Shown one piece after another: positions 1 through 10,372 of a stretch of DNA of 64,000 nt. The DNA is from Nemophila menziesii (taxonomy: Eukaryota > Streptophyta > Magnoliopsida > Boraginales > Hydrophyllaceae), in NCBI GenBank assembly GCA_029959085.1, contig JARWIR010000038.1, forward strand, positions 6,084,915-6,148,914. Reading direction: 5' to 3'. Every line of letters starts with the position of its first letter. The stretch's first letter is position 1. The translations under genes and the position numbers were made by a program. Below the pieces are notes generated by a model. The model worked only from the letters and a program-made list of their open reading frames with translations. It ran no database searches and was not told where the DNA came from.

Positions 1-355
1 CAATCCCTGTTTTGCACCATTCACAAATGTCATTCTCCATACATTTCCTCTTTCTTCGGTTACTTTTTGTTGGTATGGCATTATTGTGGATTTTCCAAAT
101 AAAGTTTCTAACCTTCAACGACACATTATAATTCAATATAATGTTGTATAATTCCTTGTTAATTACCTCACCTTCCTGTGAAGAAGACCATTTCTTTTCA
201 TCTTCTATCTGTACTAGACAATGGTATCCTGATTTGGTTGAGTAGTTTCCATCTTTTGTTGTTGTCCATACAACTTCGTCTTCTTTTTCAACCTGCATAA
301 TTGGTATTTTCCTAATCTCCATCATATCTCTTTTGGTACATATATTAATGGTTGA
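1..355 (-). pseudogene. LINE zinc-binding RT fragment (zf-RVT), cut by window edge
   Basis: Read on the minus strand from about 355 down to 1, one open frame gives a segment typical of the zf-RVT region of plant non-LTR retrotransposons. It begins with an 'I..IPI' stretch, then D-E-V-V-W and 'YSTKSGY', then 'KVRNFIWKIHNNAIPT', and ends with the zinc-ligand spacing C...C..C (CMENDICEWCKTG). This domain lies between the reverse transcriptase and the RNase H of LINE ORF2. The frame is open to the window edge, so the copy may continue outside. No RNase H or poly(A) tail is visible. It is unrelated in position and orientation to the LINE at 10.5-16.3 kb. The domain call is from residue pattern only. 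Confidence 0.75.
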
Positions 356-1278
356 GACAAGTATAATCACACCTCAATGGATGAGATTTATAAATGCGAA
401 CGAGTAATTAATGGTGATATTAATATTGTTATCTATGGAAAGAAAAGCATAGAAATTAATATGGTTTGGATGAAACGAGATAATAATATCAATGGAGGTC
501 ATCTAGAATCATGAAGTCGCCATTAGAATCTAGCTCGAAACAAGAAAAGTACTTTCATGGTGACAACGACTGATAAAGGCGGAGGAGCAATTGTTTTAAT
601 CAGCGAGGATGAATGAAAAAACGCTACCAAAGTAGGTGCGTGCCTGAGAGAGATAGTTGATTCTCACGGTGCCGAAACTGATCTAACTTTCTATATACTT
701 CTTCTTTTAATATTGTTTTATTTTTTAAAAAAAAGGCTTTTGATAAAGAATATATACTTATAATTATATCATCCATTTTTTTTAATACTCTAATGATTAC
801 TCTCCAAATTTATTCATTTTTGGGTCGAAAACCATTGCTCTCCTTATTCATCTCTCCATATTTTTTTTTTTTTTTTGTCAAATCTCTCCATATTATTATC
901 ACGGTTCTTTTCAATACTGCTCATACAGTCTCCATCGGAGGTTTACTTAAGTGCCTATTTTTTTCTTTAGTCAACAAAAAAGGGTATCTTCTTCCTATAT
1001 TCTATTCTACTTGTAAGTTTTCGAACAAAAAATAAAATTCTACTTGTAAGTTGATGGCTCTAGTATCATCCCTACCATAAAGAGATTTAAATATTACATT
1101 TAAATTACTTTAGTTTGACATAGTAAGCAATTCAATTTCTTGCACCCCATGATAATGCCCCTGATCCGTAGAGGCCAGCTCACTACTTGTTTACTACCCC
1201 CATTATTTTCCCAGCTCATGCACATGACCTCTTTGATCACTCCAATAACCATTTAATTTCCATCATTTTCTTCCCCCC
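356..1278. other. AT-rich intergenic stretch
   Basis: No convincing coding frame. It holds several T-rich runs (around 712-732, 776-782 and 858-876). The run near 822-832 (TTTTTGGGTCGAAAA) reads on the minus strand like the 3' end of the LINE copies elsewhere in the window (TTTCGACC followed by A-rich), so small retroposon tails may be present. The 80-residue frame at 793-1035 is low-complexity and is not called a gene. Confidence 0.5.
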
Positions 1279-1286
1279 TATAAATA
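1279..1286 (+). promoter_or_regulatory. TATA box of the small gene at 1393
   Basis: TATAAATA preceded by CCCC lies 107 bp upstream of the ATG at 1393. It is followed by a pyrimidine-rich stretch that would form a short leader. The spacing is normal for a plant TATA promoter with a 5' UTR of roughly 75-80 nt. Confidence 0.65.
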
Positions 1287-1392
1287 TTCCTTCAATTTTC
1301 AATCACTCATAAGTAAACATTTTCCCTCTCTCGTCCAACTTCTTCCCCTTTTTCTTTTTATTAATAGAATAAGTTTACCTACTATTAGAAAA

Positions 1393-1725
1393 ATGTCGTT
1401 TTTGAGTAGTAGACCCTATGGATACACGAAAATGGATATGGAAGATCCTGAAGAAGTACAACACAGAAGAGCACAGTTCTTAATATACAAGGCACTGGAA
1501 CAAGTTGAAACAAAGAGAAAATCATCCTTTCGTAAAGTAAAGATATGCAAATTAAATATCAAGATAGGGAGGAGATTAAAGAGATTGAGGAGAAGCATAT
1601 TGTTGAATATTTCTTCAGCTAAAGGTGGGTTTTATAAGCAACTTGTTAATCATCTTAGAGCTTGGAAGCGTTTGCTTCGTGGTAGAGAGGCGGCTAAACT
1701 TAATCTTCAGCCAATTATCATATGA
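1393..1725 (+). CDS. Small basic plant-specific protein, function unknown
   Basis: A single-exon frame of 110 residues with a good start context (AAAAATG). The N-terminal third is acidic (MEDPEEVQHRRAQFLIYKAL). The middle is strongly basic, with KIGRRLKRLRRS at about residues 56-68, followed by GFYKQLVNHLRAWKRLLRG and a hydrophobic tail. The arrangement (acidic helix, KxGRRLKRLRRS block, 'LK/WKRL' helix) resembles a conserved family of short uncharacterised plant proteins, but I cannot name a member with certainty. The basic helices could bind nucleic acid or acidic membranes; that is inference. A TATA box and leader precede it and AT-rich sequence with AATGAA-type signals follows. Codon use and the intact frame argue for a real gene rather than a transposon piece. 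No intron is needed. Confidence 0.65.
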   Translation: MSFLSSRPYGYTKMDMEDPEEVQHRRAQFLIYKALEQVETKRKSSFRKVKICKLNIKIGRRLKRLRRSILLNISSAKGGFYKQLVNHLRAWKRLLRGREAAKLNLQPIII

Positions 1726-2507
1726 AGTTTTTAATACTTTTTTATATTTTGATGAGTGATTGATGTGTTTGTCAAATTATATAATGAAAAAATTCATGTT
1801 TTTATATATCTTTTTGTTCTTTCATTGGCATAGTCCACAATTTTGTTTTTATTAATTATTATTGCAATTTGAGAATTTTGTTATGTTTAACGATGGTTAT
1901 CTATAAAAAAAACTAGTTGAAAAACATTGCGACGTGAATTAAAAAATTAGTGAATGAGACAAAAATTACTCATATATGTCAAGTGTACAAAAATTACACT
2001 TTGTATCATAGTTGAATTCAAACTATAAACTGTAACTTCGATGATATATGAATTATTAATTGCTAGTGTGACGACATATAATGTAGGATTAGTTGTTCAA
2101 AATTTGATCTAATTACTAATAATAGTAGAACTTTTATAAGAATTCTAGCAAAGAATAACCTGATATCAACTTGTGAGAAAGTTCGTCCTATAAATCCAAG
2201 CAAAAATAATCTGTATGCCGTTGTTACACATAAAATGATAAAATTGGCATATTTGGAAGACGTGAGTTTTGTTATAGTACACTAACGTATTTAACGTCTA
2301 TTCGAAAGCTTTAAAAAAAATTGCGTCAAAAGAGGGTTGATTAGGGACCAATTTGTCCCCTGGAGGAGTGGTTTTCCGCACAAGTACTTGAAGAGTACTA
2401 CTACTACTAGTCACGGGTGGTTAGAGGTCAATTTCAATCAATGTTTAGCTTCCCATTTGTGATTGTATGTTTCCCACCAAATGCCGGAACTATGATTGAC
2501 CGTTACC
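1726..2507. other. AT-rich 3' flank, no gene seen
   Basis: It contains the probable 3' UTR of the small gene in its first 100 bp (AATGAA-type signal near 1783). The rest is AT-rich unique-looking sequence without long frames, RNA genes or repeats that I could recognise. Confidence 0.5.
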
Positions 2508-2774
2508 CACTACAAAAAATAGTATCATTAGGGACGAGGTTATTGTGGCAACACTAAAATGACCTCTAATGATATTTTTAAACACCAAAATGGCCTCTAA
2601 TTATATTTTTAGCGGCAAATAGATAAAGTCAATAGAGACAAAAACAAATAATTTGCTACTAAAGGTATCCTTAGAGACGAACTTATAGGGACGAACAAAT
2701 AGTGGCTATTAGCGGTAAAATTAAGATTTTTAGTGTTAAAATTTTTGCCGCTAAAGATACATTTTCTTGTAGTG
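2508..2774. mobile_element. Non-autonomous CACTA (En/Spm) MITE
   Basis: The 267-bp element begins CACTACAAAAAATAGTATC and ends so that its reverse complement reads CACTACAAGAAAATGTATC; these are terminal inverted repeats of the CACTA type. It is flanked on both sides by ACC (2505-2507 and 2775-2777), matching the 3-bp target duplication of this superfamily. Inside, short motifs such as AGCGGCAAA, CCTCTAATGATATTTTTA and GGGACGA recur in subterminal positions, as expected for transposase-binding repeats. There is no transposase, so mobility would depend on an autonomous CACTA element elsewhere. Confidence 0.9.
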
Positions 2775-3568
2775 ACCATCTTTAGTAGATTAGTAGATGG
2801 TTGCATATACTAAACTTTATATCCTACAAAACCTTCACAGACACAAAACACGAGATGACAAGATTTTGAATCTCCAGCTTCAAATCGCTACCCAAATCCA
2901 CTTGATTCTTGATAGTCTATATGCGTCCTAGAAGGGGGGTTGAATAGGACAATAGAAATTAATCGGCTAATTTTATTTCAAGTAAATAAAATTAAAAGCT
3001 AATTTGAATCCTATTGTTTTAGCAAACTAAATAGTAATGAACTAGATAATCCTAAAAGACAATATTATCAAACTATTCATGTAGGCATTTTATCAAGCAT
3101 ATAGAGTGCGGAAATGTAAAGAGTGTAGAGATAGAATACGATACACAACGATGTATAGTGGTTCGGTTTCCCTACATCCACTACCTAAGGAAGCCTCCTT
3201 AGGATTTGCAAGATTCTCCACTAATCTTCGTAACTCTTAACCGGGTGAGATTACAAACCCTTACAACCACTTCAAAAACCTTTGAAGGAAAATACACTTG
3301 TGTTATCACCAACACAAGGAACCAAGCATAAAACCTATGCTCACACTACTCTCTTAATCTATTACAAGAACTAAGAGGAAAGGGGAAAAGTGTTTAGGGG
3401 TGCTTTATAAAAGCTTTGTAACTAAACTCCTAAATGAGTAGATATGAACTAAGTAGCTTCACAATGAATATGACTTGAATGCTCCTTTGAAACCTCCTTG
3501 AATGATAATATTAATTGCTCTTAAGATTGGTAGATCGAAGGCTTGAGTTGTGTCTTGAATGAACTCCA

Positions 3569-3575
3569 TTTTATA
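3569..3575 (-). promoter_or_regulatory. TATA box in the 3' LTR
   Basis: Minus-strand TATAAAATGG, between the CG-palindrome array (upstream) and the R region. In this 3' LTR it would drive transcription outward toward the CACTA element and the small gene at 1393, which is on the other strand. Inference only. Confidence 0.6.
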
Positions 3576-3680
3576 GCTGAAAATATGGTCCAACGGTCAT
3601 AAGGCTTCTCTCTAACGGATCTATTTTATCTCCAACGGATATAAGCTTTGTCCTCTTGTAATAGTGCAGAAAACCCTCTT

Positions 3681-3916
3681 GTGCGGTGTACCGCGGATAT
3701 GGTCCGGTGCACCGCGAGAACGTTCGTCCAGATTTCAAGCTTACTGACGGACTACTTGATGTACCGCGTCCCTGGTCCGTGCATTGGTCCGGTGTACCGC
3801 GCCTCTGATCCGGTGTACCGTGCAATTTTACTAGCTTACTGACGGGCGATCCTGTGCACCGCTCCTCTGGTCCGTGACTCTGCGGTGTACCGCAAGATTT
3901 GTCCGGTGTACCGCGG
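3681..3916. repeat. CG-rich palindrome array in Copia U3 (3' LTR copy)
   Basis: About eight near-copies of the 12-mer GCGGTGTACCGC, or half-versions such as GTCCGGTGTACCGC and GGTGCACCGC, spaced 15-50 bp apart. Each can fold into a GCGGT/ACCGC hairpin with a 2-nt loop, and each is rich in CpG in an otherwise AT-rich LTR. The array lies roughly 100-350 bp upstream of the LTR TATA box in element orientation. Repeated CG palindromes in the U3 region are a known hallmark of Sirevirus LTRs; their function is not settled. Confidence 0.85.
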
Positions 3917-4074
3917 AGCTGTTCATTTGAATATAATCTAAAGTTCAAGGATAAAAACACAACTAATCTAATGAGGGGTTTTGGAAAACATTTAAAGAGA
4001 TACCAAAATGAATTTTAGTTTAAAAGATGATTTGTCGAATATTAAAACGGGAATAAAACAAGGTGAGGCTAACA

Positions 4075-4090
4075 ATCTCCCCCTTTTTGA
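4075..4090 (-). other. Polypurine tract of the Copia element
   Basis: On the minus strand the bases directly before the 3' LTR read TCAAAAAGGGGGAGAT, the position and composition of a plus-strand primer. Further G-rich copies of the same kind (AGGGGGAGTT near 4146 and 4183, AAAGGGGGAGAA near 4228) follow at intervals in the 3' untranslated region; multiple polypurine tracts are typical of Sireviruses. Confidence 0.9.
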
Positions 4091-4430
4091 TGTTTGACAA
4101 ATCATAAACTTTTGAAGATGCCTAAGATTAAGTTTTGAACAAAAACTCCCCCTCAATCTAATCACTAGAGTTTTTATAAAAACTCCCCCTCACAAAATGC
4201 ATTTGAAAAAGTTTAACTAAAATTTCTCCCCCTTTGTCAACAACAAAAAGAACTAATGATACGATTTTTGAAAAATATAAGGGGTCAAAATACATTTTGA
4301 GTAAAACAAGGACTAAGGAAGTAAATGGATAACAATGTAGAAGCTTCAAGGATCCTATCACATCAAGAAAATATTAGCAACAAGAGAATATACACAAAAA
4401 GCACTAAATAAAAAATGCAAGAAGAGAGGG
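4091..4430 (-). other. 3' untranslated region of the Copia element
   Basis: Between the end of pol (stop near 4431) and the polypurine tract. It carries three extra GGGGGAG tracts on the minus strand. No frame in it looks real. Confidence 0.7.
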
Positions 4431-7400
4431 TTAGAGAATTTGCATGCCAATCTCACACCGAATTTTCTCAAAAAGATCTTGGGGTAAAGGTTTGGTAAAG
4501 ATATCGGCTAGTTGATTTTCCGAAGTGACAAATTCAAGTACAATATCCCCTTTTTGAGTGTGATCACGGATAAAATGATGGCGGATTTCGATGTGTTTTG
4601 TTCTAGAGTGTTGAATGGGATTTTTGGTAAGATTGATAGCACTAGTGTTATCACAACGAATGGGAACACGATCATACTCTAGGCCAAAATCTAGTAAGGT
4701 TTGTTTCATCCAAAGAATTTGAGTCACACAATTTCCGGCCGCAACATATTCGGCTTCGGCCGTGGATAAAGCAACACTATTTTGTTTTCTACTAGACTAA
4801 GAAACAAGGGATTGACCTAAGAATTGGCAACTACCACTAGTACTCTTCCTATCAAGTCTACAACCGGCATAATCGGCATCCGAGTAACCTATTAGCTCAA
4901 AAGATGTAAATCTAGGGTACCAAAGTCCTAGACTAAGGGTTCCTTTCAAATACCTAAAAATACGCTTAACGGCACTAAGATGGAATTCTTTAGGAGAGGA
5001 TTGAAATCTAGCACAAAGACACACGGGGAACATAATATCGGGTCTAGAAGCGGTTAGATAAAGTAAACTACCAATCATACCTCGATATACTTTCTCATCA
5101 ACATTTTTACCATCTTCATCTTTGTCTAATTTTGTGGATGTGCTCATTGGAGTTCCAATTTCCTTTGCATCTTCAAGTCCAAATTTTTTGATCAATTCTT
5201 TTGTATATTTGGCTTGATTGACAAAGATGCCATCCTTCATTTGCTTGATTTGAAGTCCAAGAAAGTAATTCAATTCTCCCATCATGCTCATCTCAAATTC
5301 CTTATGCATGTTTTTAGAAAAATTCTCACAAAGATTTTCATTAGTAGCACCAAATATAATATCATCCACATAAATTTGAACAAGAAGGATATCTTTTGAA
5401 GACCTTTTTATAAATAAAGTGGAGTCAATATTTCCTCTTTTAAAACCATCATCTAATAAAAATTTGCTTAATCGTTCATACCAAGCACGAGGTGCTTGTT
5501 TTAAACCATATAAAGCTTTTGAGAGTTTAAAAACATGATTTGGAAATTTTGGATCCTCAAAACCCGGTGGTTGTTTAACAAAGACTTCCTCGTCTATAAA
5601 ACCATTTAAAAAAGCACTTTTGACATCCATTTGGTAAAGTTTAAAATTCATATAACAAGCAAAAGCAAGTAGCATACGAATAGATTCAAGTCTAGCTACC
5701 GGAGCAAAAGTTTCATCGAAATCAATACCTTCTTCTTGATTGTACCCTTGAGCAACTAACCTTGCTTTATTTCTAGTAATGATGCCGGTGTCATCTAGCT
5801 TGTTGCGAAATATCCACTTAGTGCCAATAATAGTGGGGCCAATTGGTTTCTCCATTAATGTCCAAACTTTGCTACGCTCAAATTGATTTAATTCCTCATG
5901 CATAGCGTTAATCCAATGATCATCTAACAAAGCTTCTTTAATATTCTTGGGCTCAATTTGAGATAAGAATGCTTGATGAGCACAAAGAGCAATAATACGG
6001 GAGCGAGTGGTAACACCTTCTTTTGGATCACCTAGAATTAATTCACTTGGGTGATCTTTGATATGTTTCCAACACCTTGGTAAATCCGTACTAGCTTCAT
6101 TTAATACTTGATCATTTTCCTTAGGAGGTTCTTCATGAGATTTTAATTCTTGAGTAGGAGATTCTAAGGGTTGATCTAGTGGAGTATCTTCATCAACATC
6201 TACCACTTTCTTGATACAAAACGGATTAGTCTCATCAAAGTCAACATGCATAGATTCCTCAATAGTACGAGTACGTTTGTTGAAAATGCGATAGGCTTTT
6301 CCTTTAGTGGAATAACCAAGAAAAATGCCTTCATCCGATTTAGCATCAAATTTTCCCAAATAGTCCCTAGTGTTTAGGATAAAACATTTGCACCCAAAAA
6401 CACGAAAATAAGCAATAGTTGGTGGTCTACCATTCCAAAGCTCATAAGGGGTTTTCTTAATAAGGGGTCTAATAAGAACTCTATTTAACACATAACAAGC
6501 CGTATGAACGGCTTTACCCCAAAAGTATGTAGGCAAGCTATGTTCTTTTAGCATTGTTCTAGCCATTTCTTGTAGAGTTCGGTTTTTCCTTTCCACTACC
6601 CCATTTTGTTGGGGAGTTCTAGGGGCCGAAAAATTATGCTCAATCCCAAATTCATCACAAAAATGCACAAAAGGAGAATTCACATATTCACTACCATTAT
6701 CACTACGAATGCATGTAATAGAGTAGCCTTTCTCATTTTGCACCTTTCTACAAAGTTTTGCAAATTCATTGAAGGCATCACTTTTTAAAGCAAGGAACAT
6801 CACCCATGTATATCTAGTGAAATCATCAACAACAACAAAGACATATCTAGAACCCCCTAGACTAGTGACATCAACGGGACCAAAAAGATCCATATGCAAT
6901 AATTGAAGTGGCCTAACGGTGATGACCTTATTTATGGATTTAAAAGATGAACGATGTTGTTTACCAAGTTGACATGCATCACATAATTTATCTTTATCAA
7001 ATTTATGAATAGGCAAACCAACAACAAGATTTTTTCTAGATAATTTTGAAATTAAATCCATGCTAGCATGCCCTAAACGTCTATGCCAAAGCCAACTATC
7101 ATTTACCACGGATAAGCATTTAATATGTTTAGACATAAGACTTTCAAGATCAACAACAAAAACATTATCCGATCTTTTTGCAATAAACATAGTATCTAAC
7201 TCATCATTTTTAAAAACAACACATCTAGATGCTTCAAATTTAACACTAAAACCAACATCACAAAGTTGACTAATACTAAGCAAGTTAAAAGAGAGACCCT
7301 CAACAAGTAACACATTAGAGATAAGTAAAGAATTCATATTACCAATGTTACCTTTACCCAAAACGCGTTTCTTAGTGTTGTCGGCAAAAGTAACTCTATC

Positions 7401-7507
7401 ACCTTTTGTTTTATATAAACGTGTAAATAATGAAGGATTCCCGGTCATGTGTCTTGAGCATCCACTATCAAGGAGCCATATATTTTGCTTCTTGATGCTC
7501 AATCCCT
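4431..7507 (-). pseudogene. pol: Copia pol: protease, integrase, reverse transcriptase, RNase H (one nonsense codon)
   Basis: Polyprotein of about 1,020 codons. The protease motif LLDSGCSRHMTG is near residue 9. The integrase zinc finger has WHRRLGH...CDACQLGKQ, and the integrase core has D (HMDLFGP), D (RSDNGSEY) and E (VVERKNRT). The reverse transcriptase runs from WTLMEKPIG to the catalytic YVDDIIFG. RNase H has GYSDADYAG, STAEAEYVAA and LADIFTKPLP. The frame is interrupted by a TAG near 4798, shortly after 'GQSLVS', within RNase H; everything downstream is still in frame to the stop at 4431. Upstream, the frame opens just after a TAG at about 7508-7510 and has no ATG; gag ends at 7523 in another frame, so the usual gag-pol readthrough is broken or pol needs internal initiation. 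The enzyme set would copy and insert the element from a cytoplasmic particle. Near-perfect conservation points to a recent insertion. Confidence 0.93.
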
Positions 7508-7522
7508 ACAATCAAAAATAAA

Positions 7523-9310
7523 TTAAGCTTTAGGTACCCAATTAGGTTTGGGTCCATGAGGGTTAGTGGATTTTCTTTTTAAGACCCATATAGGCCTTTT
7601 CCAAATTGGCACAAGAGATCCCAAATCCAATAATTTACGATAGTAACAATGAGATGCATCATGACCAAGTTTTTCACAATAGGTGCAAGTGATAGAAGAT
7701 TTTGAAGAAGATGGACTTTCATTTGAAATTTTTGATTTTACAAAAGCATTTTTCAAAGGTTTTTGGTGAGTGAATGGATCATATCCAACACCACTTTTTT
7801 CACAAGCCATTCTTTGAGAACCTAAAATCAAATCCAAGTTTTCTTGCCCACTAGTAAATTTTAAAATAATGGCATTTTGATCAACAATCTTTTTCTCTAA
7901 CAAAGCTTTTTCTTCCAAAAGATTTTTCTCAATAAGATGAAGTTTTTCATTATCATCTATACATTCATCACAAAGATTTTGACAATCTTCCAAAGCTTTA
8001 AAAACCTCTTTAGTTCTATTTTTCTCAAATTCTAAATCTTTTGTTAAAACCTTGTTTGTTTCAATAGAATTTAAAAAATCATTGTAAAGAGAATCAAATG
8101 CCTCATGAATATCTTGTTCACTAGCATCATCATTAGTTAAAGAGAGTTTAGATTTAGGAGTTACCTCTTCATGATTTGCCATAAAGGCAAAGTGAGTTGA
8201 ACCGGTATCATCATCCGAAAAAGCATCTTCATCATTTTCAAGTTCTCCCATAAAAGCAACAAGATTGACGTTTTCGTTATCACTTTCTTCTTCCTCCGAA
8301 TTTTGAGTATCCCAAGTGATATTAGCATGCATTGCTCTCTTAGGTTTCTCCTTTTGAAGAAGAGGACAATAGGTTTTGATGTGACCAACTTTCTTGCAAT
8401 GATAGCAAGTGGGTTCATCTTGTTTGATAGCTCTATCATTCTTCTTGTAAGGTGAGGAAGAACTTCCTTTCTTAGCAAAGCGTTTGTATCTCATGAATTT
8501 TTTCATATCTCTTGCTAACATAGCCACTCCTTCATCTTCACTAGTTTCTTCTTCATGTGAGTTATCTTCTTCACTTTCCTTCCTTTCTTTTCGTTCTTTC
8601 AACTTGGAACTCATGGCATGGAAAGCAATAGATTTCTTAATCTTCTTCTCCTCATCATCTCTTATCTTTTCTTCTTCAAGCACAAGCTTTTCCGTCATGA
8701 GGTTGCAAATGAGTTCATGAACCGTCATTTTTGAAAGATCTTTAGTGTCTCTTATAGAGTTGATTTTTGATTTGTATTTCCTTGGAAGAGCAAATAAGAT
8801 TTTTCGGCATTGTTCTTTGTTGGTGTACTCTTGACCAAGAGTCTTCAAGGTGTTGACAATTTTAGAAAATCTTTGATGCATGGCATTTAAGGCTTCATCG
8901 GGCTCCATACGAAATAGCTCATACTTAGTGATAAAGAGACCAATCTTAGTTTCTTTGATATCTTCCGTTCCTTGATATGATAGCTCCAAGAGTTGCCACA
9001 TTTCATGAGCGGAATTGCATTCACTAACTCTAGCGTATTCCGTGACACTTAATCCATTAATGAGGATGTTCATAGCTTTGTTGTTTTTGGTGAGTTTAGC
9101 TATGTCTTGATCATTGTAATCATCTTCATCTTTCACCACCGTACTACCCGTAACATAAGGAATATAAGGACCCTTCTTGATAGCAAGCCACAAAAAGTAA
9201 TCAATTCCTTTGACGTGAATCTCCATTTTCTTTTTCCACCCAAAGTAGTCTTTTCCTACAAAAAGCGGAGGTCTAGTAGAACATGAACCTTCCGGTTGAT
9301 TAGAATCCAT
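7523..9310 (-). CDS. gag: Copia gag with two zinc knuckles
   Basis: 595 residues from the ATG at 9310. The first half resembles the UBN2/gag-polypeptide family of copia elements (FVGKDYFGWKKKMEIHVKG at the N terminus, then 'MWQLLELSYQGTEDIKETK' and 'ALNAMHQRFSKIVNTLKTLG'). A first CCHC knuckle, CYHCKKVGHIKTYC, is near residue 310, and a second, CTYCEKLGHDASHC, near residue 550. Between them lies a long acidic and coiled-coil-like section rich in E, D, N and K. Gag would assemble the particle and bind the RNA. The length and the C-terminal extension with a second knuckle are larger than in simple copia gags and fit Sireviruses. The frame is intact. The start is only 42 bp inside the PBS, a normal leader length. 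Confidence 0.93.
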   Translation of the reverse strand: MDSNQPEGSCSTRPPLFVGKDYFGWKKKMEIHVKGIDYFLWLAIKKGPYIPYVTGSTVVKDEDDYNDQDIAKLTKNNKAMNILINGLSVTEYARVSECNSAHEMWQLLELSYQGTEDIKETKIGLFITKYELFRMEPDEALNAMHQRFSKIVNTLKTLGQEYTNKEQCRKILFALPRKYKSKINSIRDTKDLSKMTVHELICNLMTEKLVLEEEKIRDDEEKKIKKSIAFHAMSSKLKERKERKESEEDNSHEEETSEDEGVAMLARDMKKFMRYKRFAKKGSSSSPYKKNDRAIKQDEPTCYHCKKVGHIKTYCPLLQKEKPKRAMHANITWDTQNSEEEESDNENVNLVAFMGELENDEDAFSDDDTGSTHFAFMANHEEVTPKSKLSLTNDDASEQDIHEAFDSLYNDFLNSIETNKVLTKDLEFEKNRTKEVFKALEDCQNLCDECIDDNEKLHLIEKNLLEEKALLEKKIVDQNAIILKFTSGQENLDLILGSQRMACEKSGVGYDPFTHQKPLKNAFVKSKISNESPSSSKSSITCTYCEKLGHDASHCYYRKLLDLGSLVPIWKRPIWVLKRKSTNPHGPKPNWVPKA

Positions 9311-9351
9311 ATCGTATTAACTCTAGAAACGATTAAGTACAATAGAGCTAG

Positions 9352-9363
9352 GCTCTGATACCA
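9352..9363 (-). other. Primer-binding site (initiator Met tRNA)
   Basis: Minus-strand TGGTATCAGAGC, complementary to the 3' end of plant initiator methionine tRNA, 2 nt inside the 5' LTR. It marks the 5' end of the element and confirms its minus orientation. Confidence 0.95.
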
Positions 9364-10024
9364 ATTGATAGTCTATATGCGTCCTAGAAGGGGGGTTGAA
9401 TAGGACAATAGAAATTAATCGGCTAATTTTATATTAAGTAAATAAAATTAAAAGCTAATTTGAATCCTAATGTTTTAGCAAACTAAATAGTAATGAACTA
9501 GATAATCCTAAAAGACAATATTATCAAACTATTCATGTAGGCATTTTATCAAGCATATAGAGTGCGGAAATGTAAAGAGTGTAGAGATAGAATACGATAC
9601 ACAACGATGTATAGTGGTTCGGTTTCCCTACATCCACTACCTAAGGAAGCCTCCTTAGGATTTGCAAGATTCTCCACTAATCTTCGTAACTCTTAACCGG
9701 GTGAGATTACAAACCCTTACAACCACTTCAAAAACCTTTGAAGGAAAATACACTTGTGTTATCACCAACACAAGGAACCAAGCATAAAACCTATGCTCAC
9801 ACTACTCTCTTAATCTATTACAAGAACTAAGAGGAAAGGGGAAAAGTGTTTAGGGGTGCTTTATAAAAGCTTTGTAACTAAACTCCTAAATGAGTAGATA
9901 TGAACTAAGTAGCTTCACAATGAATATGACTTGAATGCTCCTTTGAAACCTCCTTGAATGATAATATTAATTGCTCTTAAGATTGGTAGATCGAAGGCTT
10001 GAGTTGTGTCTTGAATGAACTCCA

Positions 10025-10031
10025 TTTTATA
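10025..10031 (-). promoter_or_regulatory. TATA box of the Copia 5' LTR
   Basis: Minus-strand TATAAAA about 105 bp downstream of the palindrome array and about 660 bp before the LTR end; the likely core promoter for the element RNA. Confidence 0.65.
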
Positions 10032-10136
10032 GCTAAAAATATGGTCCAACGGTCATAAGGCTTCTCTCTAACGGATCTATTTTATCTCCAACGGATATAA
10101 GCTTTGTCCTCTTGTAATAGTGCAGAAAACCCTCTT

Positions 10137-10372
10137 GTGCGGTGTACCGCGGATATGGTCCGGTGCACCGCGAGAACGTTCGTCCAGATTTCAAGCTTAC
10201 TGACGGACTACTTGATGTACCGCGTCCCTGGTCCGTGCATTGGTCCGGTGTACCGCGCCTCTGATCCGGTGTACCGTGCAATTTTACTAGCTTACTGACG
10301 GGCGATCCTGTGCACCGCTCCTCTGGTCCGTGACTCTGCGGTGTACCACAAGATTTGTCCGGTGTACCGCGG
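10137..10372. repeat. CG-rich palindrome array in Copia U3 (5' LTR copy)
   Basis: Same array as at 3681-3916 with one change: a GTGTACCGC copy has become GTGTACCAC, a C-to-T type loss of one CpG on the minus strand. It sits just upstream of the active LTR promoter. Confidence 0.85.

Larger units (their letters stand above)
2910..4074 (-). repeat. 3' LTR of the Copia element
   Basis: Starts TGATAGTCTATATGCG and ends GAGGCTAACA on the plus strand. It is 1165 bp, the same length as the partner LTR at 9366-10530. Read on the minus strand it holds the CG-palindrome array (3681-3916) and then TATAAAA at 3569-3575. Differences from the other LTR are at about 2976-2978 (two bases), 3013, 3579, 3892 and 4036; several of them are CpG-to-CpA/TpG type. 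Confidence 0.95.

Noticed and set aside
793..1035. 80-codon hydrophobic Phe-rich frame
   Set aside because: Low-complexity translation of T-rich sequence, no homology pattern, no promoter.
2775..2909. Target-site duplication for the LINE that ends at 16327
   Set aside because: I compared the sequence after the poly(A) with the region before the presumed 5' end and found only weak similarity (GCATAT), not enough to claim.
3571..3960. 129-codon frame (and the matching one at 10033) through the LTR
   Set aside because: It is produced by translation of the CG-palindrome array in a promoter LTR (repeated RGTPD/CTG wording) and appears only in LTR copies.
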